Shown piece by piece: positions 1 to 9,400 of a stretch of DNA of 11,663 nt (the stretch's first letter is position 1; every line of letters begins with the position of its first letter). The stretch is from Bacteroidota bacterium (GTDB lineage Bacteria > Bacteroidota > Ignavibacteria > UBA10030 > SZUA-254). Where the stretch lies: assembly GCA_004322375.1 (NCBI GenBank), contig SCUC01000066.1, forward strand, positions 1 to 11,663, written 5' to 3'. Under the pieces are notes generated by a model. The model was not told where the DNA came from. It was given only the letters and a program-made list of their open reading frames with translations, and ran no database searches. A program made the translations under genes and the position numbers.

Positions 1-1
1 C

Positions 2-480
2 TTTTCGCTCAACATCGAGAACAAAGGGGAAGGCAACGGTATCAGGTTCACCACATTGCCGAATGAAGGGGTGTTTGCTCCCTACACATTGCCGGTCAAT
101 CAATGGACACACATTGCCTGCACGATAGAGGGAACGGAATCTGCAATCTTTATCAATGGCATTTGGCAGGCTTCGGCATCTCACGATGTCTCTGCAGAAA
201 ATAATAGCGAGCTATTGTTATTTGCCAAAAACAATGACGGAGATTATTTCCCCGGGATGTTGGACGAAGTGCAATTTTGGCATTCAGTGCGCTCTGAAGA
301 GCAAATCCTCAATGACATGCTCAGGCCCAATATGGATCCGTGGGGCGAAGGGGATATGTATTCGTACTGGCAATTTGATTTTGCCTATGATGATGGAGGT
401 ATTCTTTATACATTCGATAGCCGACAAAAAGGAAATGCGACGTTCTACAATGGTCCTCTTTCGGTTACTTCCGACCTTGG
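2..480 (+). other. LamG-like jellyroll domain 1 (partial)
   Basis: The first roughly 160 visible residues match a concanavalin/LamG_3-type jellyroll. They contain NQWTHIACTIEG, then a FINGIW strand, then MLDEVQFWHSVRSEEQI, and close with a YWQFD strand. The same order recurs in the second LamG of this protein (WVHLATVYDG, YRNGVYV, EIDEVRIWNAART, YWAFDEG). The domain's N-terminal strands lie beyond the left edge. Such domains usually bind carbohydrate or protein ligands. Confidence 0.8.
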
Positions 481-3400
481 CACACCAATGCCTCCTGTTG
501 AACGCATAACCGCGACCGATGGCTTATTCGAAGACCGTGTTGTTGTGCAGTGGTCTCGCGTTCCCAATGTCAACCTGTTATATGAAATTTTTCGCGATGG
601 CGAGCTCTTGAGCGTCGCTTCGAGTGAAGACTCGGTCTATATTGACATGACAGGCATACGCGGCGTGGAGTACAATTACTGCGTTAAGGTTCTTTCTCCT
701 GAAGGATTGCTCTCCGGTGAACGCTGCGCGATTGGAAAAACCATCGTGTTCGCTCCCGAACCCTTCTCAGCATCATACGATGACTTTTCAAGTGGCGTAG
801 AATTGCATTGGGGGCGAAAATCTAATGTTGCCATATCATACATGATTTACCGGGACGGAAATATTCTCGTAGAGACCGCAAGCAACATCAATCGTTATTT
901 TGATACGACTGCTACACCGGGAGTCGAACATTTTTATGCCATTATTGCAAGAGACTCAACAGACAGGTATTCCGATTTTGTCAATGCGGCAGGCAAACGA
1001 GCGTATGTTCTTCCACCGACTAATTTTTCCGCAACCGATGGAACGTATCCCGACCGCGTAAAATTAACATGGCGAAATCCGGCGCAGCCGATTTTTGACC
1101 ATTGGCTAATGAGGGATGGAAATGTATTGCAAGCGCATGTGCCTGCGGGAGATACTATGTTTATAGATACTACGGCGCAGCCCGGAGTAACGCACACTTA
1201 TTGCATGTTCTCAAGCGACGGAGCGCACGAATCGAAATCCGTGTGCGATAATGGCGGAATCGGTATTCTCCCGGCTCCCGCGAATGTCGTTGCCAGCGAT
1301 TCGCTATTTGACGATATGATAACGGTAACATGGGAGGATACTTCCAATCTCGAAGATAAGTTTATCATTGCACGGAGCGACGGAAAACGCGATACCCTTG
1401 CGGCGAACACAACGAGCTTTACGGATATGCTCGCAACGCCGGGCACGGAATATACATTCTGCGTTACGGCAGTAAGCGCGAACGGCGGTGAATCGCAGCC
1501 TGTATGCGATAATGGAACAAGAGCGATTGTTCTCGCGCCGGATACTCTTATTGCGAGCGACAGCATTTTTGAAAACAGAACTGTGCTTGCATGGAGCAGC
1601 AAGTCAACGAAGGTGGTATTATTTAAGATTTTCCGCGATGGCAAGCAAATTGCCACCCGTTCCTCCGGTACAAGAACGTACGAAGATTTTGATGGCGTTG
1701 CCAACAAGAAATATGATTACGCCATCAGCGCGATGGATGCGCGGGGCAATGAATCGCGCAGAATTCACGCAACGGGAAGCAGGGCGCTGCGTGGACCTTC
1801 CAATCTTCTTGTAACCAAAAACGCGTTTGAAGACAAAATCGTGTTGACATGGCAGGATAATTCAGGATTTGAAACCGGCTACCGCATCCGGCGCAGCTTT
1901 GTTGACGGCATCTATGAAATAGCTGAGCTGGAACCGAACAGAACGTCCTTTACCGATTCATCGTATGGCAACATATCCGGCGTGGAATATCACTACTATG
2001 TTGACGCATATAACAGGGATCCAGACGACCATTCGGATGAGCGTGTATCCTTCGGTTATTCGGAAGCGGATTCAGGAATCGGGAACTGGCGATTGCGTTC
2101 TCCGGGAAATGTTCAGGCGAGCGACGGCTTGTATGAAGATAAGATTGTCATTAGCTGGGAGGATAGCTCTCAAGTTGAATCCGGGTATTTTATTTATAGA
2201 AATGGAGATACGCTTCCTTATGCCACAGTAGGAGCGAATAGTACGTCGTTCACGGATGTATCTCCTCTGTTCGGTCAGCAGATAGCATACGAGGTAGCCG
2301 CATATCGTAATTATGAGCTGAACATTTCGGGAAAAATTTCCGATGTCGGCTCGACGATTCTGTTTCCGCCTGCCTCCATCAATGTTTCAAACAATTATTC
2401 TAATAAAGTAACTGTCAGCGTTATTGACGGCTCGAAAGCGCCGAATCATAAAGTGCAGGTATTCAGGGATGGCGCTATGTTGGCGGAAGGCACATCGTCA
2501 TTATATATAACCGATAGTACATCACCCAATCCCGGGACACAAACCTACACTGCGAAAACGGTAGCTGAAGATGGCGTAACAACTTCAACGGAAATCAGCG
2601 CGACAGGCGGGATAGGTCCGATAGAAACCATAACAAATTTACTTACCGCTACGACACCAGTAAGCAACGGACAGTTCGGGTATTCTGTAGCGATAGATGG
2701 AGACCGTGCTATAATAGGACATGTCGGCTCTAAAATGGTTTCGTTCTTTCAAAATATCGGAGGAGTATGGAAACATCTTCAAACCGTTACGTCGCATACA
2801 ACGGTGCCTACGTATGGTCAGGCTGTTACCATTAGCGGGAACATTGCAGTTGTCGGCGCGCCGGATGCTGACGCCATTTTTATCTATAAACAAAATACTT
2901 CTAATAACATTTGGGATGAAGTTAACTATTTCCCTTATAATAGGACCGGCATCAAGTTTGGGTATTCGGTATCTCTTGATGGGGATATTCTCGCAGTTGG
3001 AGTTCCGTATGACAATTATTATACAACAGAAGGTGGAGGAGTCGGGTTATACTATATAGATGTATCGAACGGTAATCTTTATCTACGGACCTATTATGCT
3101 GCAAATGGTTCCAGCCGTTGGGGGAGTTCTGTATCGGTTGATAGCTATGCGTATTACCTGGGAACGACACCATACCATGTTTACGCTATTGGCGGACCCG
3201 GCATCGGACAAACGAGCGGATTTGTTTATATCATCTTTAATGAAGTAGTCTCGTCATTGAAAGCGGATAACAATACCGCGGAAGGGAATGAAACCCATCC
3301 GATAAAGATAGACCAAACAAAATTTACAAAAGGTAATACGAGTTCCATGATGCAAACTACAGCGGGAGATATGCTCTATGGGGTTTACGGCTTTGCTCCG

Positions 3401-6400
3401 GGCGATAGATTCGGGTCATCGGTTGCAGTGAAAGGAACGCGTGTGGTAGTTGGCGCGCCGGCAGAATGGGAGCCTGGAAAAGTTTTTTTCTATAAATATA
3501 CAGGAAGCGATTATACCAACGACGCCACAGTAGCAGGATACACGGACATGGGAAACAAGTTCGGTCGCTCGATTTCCCTTATCTCCGATAAGCTGCTTGT
3601 CGGAGGCGGAAATTACGATAGCCAAACGATTGCAACATTGTATAACTGGGCAGAGCCTACCGGAGGAGCATCAAATCCCACAATAACGGATTCATTAGTC
3701 TTTATCGGCGGCTCGAGCGCGAATGCAGGCTGGTTTGGAAATAGTGTCGGGCTTACTTCAAGCGGCGTCATCATCGGTGTGCCGAACGAGAGTTCTACTC
3801 AATCAAATGCAGGAGGGGCGTATATGTTTAACTGGAACTCCGTGAATGCGAATGTAGCCGAGGTCGTTTCATTCAAAGCTTCCGACGGAACGTATCGCGA
3901 CCATGTGCAACTCGATTGGACGAGCAGCGGCGCCGCGCCGACGGGATTTCATCTCTATAGAGATACCACCTTGCTTGCCACAATGTCCGGTACGGATGTA
4001 ACGTACAGCGATATGGAAATTGCGCCGGGGAAAACGAGCAAGTATAGCATTGCGGCATTTAACAGCACATACGGCGAATCGCGCCGCGTCAGCGATTACG
4101 GCTGGCGTCCCGCAGATGGAACAATTTCGGGCAGAGTCGCTAACGGCACAGGTACAGGCGTCGAAAGCGTCAAAGTTTGCATCGAACCGCTTCCTTTGAA
4201 ATCATTGCACTTCGATGGCAACCGCGGAGTTATTGACTTTGGAGCTCCGGCAGACTTAAATTTCAGAGGGACAATTACGCTTGAAGCGTGGGTACGACCT
4301 ACGTCGTTGCAAAGCTCTCAGCAAAATATTCTTTCTCACGGGGATTTCTCCACAGGAGAATACACGAACCTTATGTTGCTGAACGGATTTTATTCCTTAG
4401 TCTCTGTTTCCAACGGAACAAATGTGGTTACCGCTTATCCCATTCCAGGCGACGATTTGAATACATGGGTGCATCTTGCTACTGTGTATGATGGAACAAG
4501 CTGGACACTGTATCGCAATGGAGTGTATGTAAACCAAACGGTTTCCACCGCGGGTCCTGCCGTTACAACCGATAGCTGGAATATCGGCGGCAGGTTAAAG
4601 CAGCAATCAGCATTCTATTCCGGCGAGATTGATGAGGTGAGAATTTGGAACGCCGCCAGAACTCAATTCGAGATTCAAGATGCAATGAGCAAGAAGCTCA
4701 CCGGAAAAGAAACAGGGTTGTTGGCATATTGGGCGTTTGATGAAGGGGCTGGAAATATCATCACGGATTTGACGGGAAAAAGTCATTACGGAACGACAAA
4801 CGGCGGTGTCTTCTGGTCTGCCGATGTTCCTGATCTCAACGTTTGCAGCCTGACAGACCAACAAGGGAACTATAGCATTGGAGGCATTAATTACGGCTCG
4901 TCAACTACCTTTAGAGTTATACCTCAAAAAGAGGATTCAAAATTCCTTCCTGCATTCAAGGGTATCACGTTAAGCACGGGAAATCCGGTGCAGAACGAAG
5001 TAACGTTTACCGATAATACATCCTATACCATTACAGGATATGTTCAGTATGCCGGAACAAATTGTTTCGCGCAGAATATCCAAATATTTGTTGACGGAAC
5101 CGCACGCGGCGTAACCGACCGTTCGGGGGGGTACCGGGTTTCTGTTCCGAGGGGCGAGCATACCATTGAAGCAAAATTGGATGACCATACATTTTCTCCC
5201 GCTTCGTATCAGGTTGTTGTCGCAGGGGATGTCGCAGGGAAAAATTTCATGGATACGAAAACGCGAAGGATTACCGGGAAAGTTTCCGGCGGGTGCAATA
5301 AGGCAATCGGGGATGTCGAGTTAACGTTTCGTAGCGAGAGCGAGTGTTTCATTACAACGCTCAATCTAACAAGCCCGACAAATTACAATATCATTTTATC
5401 GCCGCAGAAATACTTCGTGCAGGTAACAAACGTCAACAATGTGCAAGCTCCGTTAGACAGAGCGGCGATTCTTGAATATTTTACAAATATAGGCGCCCGC
5501 GCCGTTGACCTGACGAGCGCCGATACAACGCTCGATTTTATCTATCATGCTCCCATCAAAGTGCAAATCACCGGCTTGACAGGGGATACTTGCGAACCAT
5601 TGAGAGCGAGAATTCTCCAGCAAGGACCCGCTCCAATCAATCTTAGAATTCTAGTTACAGAAGATTACGGGTCAGCAGGCGTATGTAACGTTGATACGGC
5701 AACTGTAACAATCATAGACGAAATTAATGATGTAGAAGATGAACCCGTAACGATTGGTGTGAAAAATGGCATCGGGTTATATACCACGTATGCCAATACT
5801 CCCAACACAGCGCCGGGAAGATACGATGCTAGCGGGTTTAATCGTTCCTATCAAAAAGCTATTACTGCAATAGCAGAGGTTATCGGTCAACGACCGGTTA
5901 TCGCAACGCAATGGGCTATTGTAAAAGGAAGAAAGCAACGGCAGGGAAGCAGATTCGTTACCGGATTCAGCACGCCCGTTCCGCTTTATGTTATTCACGA
6001 TCCGCCGGGCGATGGCTCGTATGCGTATGTCGAGAAGGGGTATTCTTTCTGCAAAAAAATTGACCCTCTTGAAGTGCATCATAAGAACGGAGGCGGGTTA
6101 GGCGTTGATGTGAAATTAGGATTCAAATTTCAGAACGGCGTCGGCTTTGGCGTGTTCCTTGCCACGGAAACATTTTTCAGAGCGGTACTGAAGCTTGATA
6201 TTACCGCAGGCAACCAGGTTGATAGAGAAGGGGCGACAACGATTTGCGGCACATTCGCAGACCAATACTCTTCATCTCCCGGTGAAAATTTTGTGGGCGC
6301 GGATGCCGATATCTTTATCGGATATGGTGAAAACTATATCTTCGCGTTGACGGACGTGGTTGACGTGCAGAATTGTCAAATCGTACTGCCTCCTCCCGCA

Positions 6401-9400
6401 GTCGGATTTGATAGAACGGGATTCTCGACGACGTTTGCATTTACACGCGGGCATATTAAAAATTCCGTCATCCCGAGCTTAGAGCTGTTAAAGCAGGATG
6501 CGATACGGCGGAGAGACAGCGGAGGAAAAGATTCCGTAGCGTTCTTCCAATCGTTTATCAATGCCTGGAGAGATATGCTTGCATGGGATAGTACGCAAAT
6601 GGCAACTGCTGCTTTAACAGTCAACCGCTCATTTAGCGCGGGGGCAGATTATCAATATAGTTTCCAGGCAGATACGACTGTCGCGTATATGGAAAAGAAA
6701 ACTATCTGGTTAGATCAATCGCTTAGCGCAGGTCTTGGCTTTGGCACTTCCGGTAACGAGAGTGAGATTGTCGGGCAGCAATTAACCCAGCACGAGTGGC
6801 TTGATGAACTGACGGATACTTCCGGAACCACAACGAGAAGCTTTGGGTATTTCCTTTCCGATAATGACGATGGAGACAATTTCACGGTTGACGTGATGAA
6901 AGCCTCGAACGAGCTTTCCCCGGTCTTCAAGGTGAAAGCGGGCGCAAGCTCATGTCCGTATGAACCCTGGAAAGATAACACAGGCAAGCCAACAATGACG
7001 CGGCGCGATTTACCGGAGATTAGCTTAACCCCGGCGGCACAAGTGGGCGTTCAACCGGATCAGCCTGCGATATTCACTCTTAACCTCACCAATAAAAGTG
7101 AAACGGAGGAGACCCGTTCGTACGTGCTTTCGATTGTGGATTCATCGAATCGCGGCGGGGCAATCGTTACAGCCAATGGCGCTCCGATTTACGCGGGTGT
7201 TCCGTTGACCGTTCCGTATAACCAAACCCGCTACCTCACGCTCACCGTAGAACGGGGTCCTATCTTCTACGATTACAGCAAGCTGTTATTGCGGGTCGGT
7301 CCGGAGTGTGAAAGCGACCGGGAAGATGTTTCCAAAACAATCAGCCTCGATGTTCGCTTCGCCGCGCCTTGCACCGATATTTCGTTGTTCGAGCCTGCAT
7401 CCGGCTGGTTAGTGAATCAGGCGGATTCATCTTCCACCCACAGCAAGCTCAATATCACGATGAAAGATTTTCTGGTTCTGTTTAACGGGAAAGATTCTAT
7501 CATAGAAATTGGAGCGCAATATCGTAGAGTGGGAGATGTTAGCTGGCTGCCGATAGGTTCGCTCAAAGCGAGCTCGTTGCAGGAAGGAAAAAGCGCGAGC
7601 ATCCAGTGGGATTATTCAGGCATCGCAAAAGATGGAGAATATGAGATACGAGCGTACAGCAAGTGCGCTTCCGGCAACGGCTACTCCTCGGTCATTCGAG
7701 GCTTGATTGACAGGACGTCTCTGGAAGTGTTCGGCGCGCCTCAACCGGCAGATTCGGTGTTAACGCTTGGCGAGGAAATTTCAATTTCATTCAGCGAAAA
7801 GATAGACCGGAATTCTATAACGCCTGTTTCGATTTTGATGCGGAAAGAAGTTGGAGGTTTGCCGGCAGATACGATTGCCGTAGGCGCGGTAACTAATGGC
7901 AATACTATCATTATTACACCGCTCGCCTCAGCGGTCGCGCTGGAAGGGCAACAGTTTACGGTGCTGGTAAAAGGAATCAAGGATGCACAGGGAAATGCCA
8001 TGCAAGGCTCAAAGGAATGGAAGTTTACCGTACGAAGAAACGGATTTATCTGGAGTCAATCGCATATATCGAAAGATGTTCCCTACCATAGTTCCGCTCA
8101 ATTTGTCGCGCGGCTCAGCAACGGCAGCTCACAGGATGCTCATTACGTGATAACTGAAAAGCCATCATGGCTGCAGGTCGCATCTGATACCGGCACCATC
8201 AGGCAGGCAAGCGTTGGTGAAATTGTGTTCACCATTCCGGATACATTAAGAATCAATGCCAACTATACAGGCATGGTTTCAGTAATCGACCCGAATATTG
8301 GCGTGTCTGATTTTACCGTGAGCGTGAATGTCAGCTGCGAATTGCCGGATTGGGTTGCTCCGAGCAACAAATATGAGTATTCAATGAACATTATTGATTC
8401 ACTTCTCATTGGCAGTATCCCCTCAAGTGATACGAATGATATTGTGGCGGCTATTATTGGCGGAGAAGTACGAGGCGTGGCAAATGTTAAATTTGTTCCT
8501 TCAGTCGGATACAGGATTTTCATGACCGTGTATAGCAACAATCCTCGCGGCGAGCGGGTGAAATTCCGAGTTTGGGATGCTTCCGAGTGTCGGCTTTATA
8601 ATTCAACCTTTGAAACATTCCGATTTATGAAGGATACCATCATTGGCGACCCATACAGACCTGAACCGCTTACTGCAATTGATGCCGCCGCGTATGACGT
8701 GTTGCCAATAAGCATCAAACCGGGATGGAATTGGTTTTCCACCAATGTACGCGCACAGGATATGACGACAACAGGTATCCTTTCGGACATTCCCCTTTCT
8801 CAAGGAGATATTGTAAAATCTATTGATGAATTCGCCGTGAACGATGGGAATGAATGGTCAGGTTCTCTCGTCGAGCTCGAGAATACTCAGAGCTATATGT
8901 TAAAAGTAAAGGAATCGGGAACGCTTGCTATAGAAGGAAACTTCGTTGACTCTACTTTCCGGATTCCGATACGAACGGGATGGAACTGGATTTCTTACCT
9001 CCCCAAGCGTTCCTTATTCATAGACGATGCATTCTCAAATTATGGATTGGCAGTGCATGATACCGACTTTATTAAAGCCCAGGTTTCTTTCGCGAAGTAT
9101 GTGACTGCCGGAGCAGCGAAGAAATGGATTGGTAGCTTAGAAACGATGGAACCCGGCAAAGGCTACAAGCTGTATGCAAAACGATTGCCGTCGGATACTT
9201 CGTTTAGCTATTTCCCGTCAGGCACATTGTCCGGAATGAACCAGTTTGCGGGCGATATGCAGTACGGTGAAGTCAAACAACGCCAGATAGCCACAACGAA
9301 TATCGGCTTAACGGATTGGGTAGTAAATCCTCACGCGTTCGAATCGAACATGACAATGACAAGTATTTTGAAGATACAGAATAAAGAAATTTCATACGAT

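Noticed and set aside
56..58. TTG at 56 as start of the giant gene
   Set aside because: The frame stays open to base 2 and the upstream codons continue the LamG domain, with no ribosome binding site.
1198..1707. Minus-strand open frame of 169 codons
   Set aside because: It lies wholly inside the FN3 array, antisense to a clearly coding frame with domain structure. Its product has no recognisable motif.
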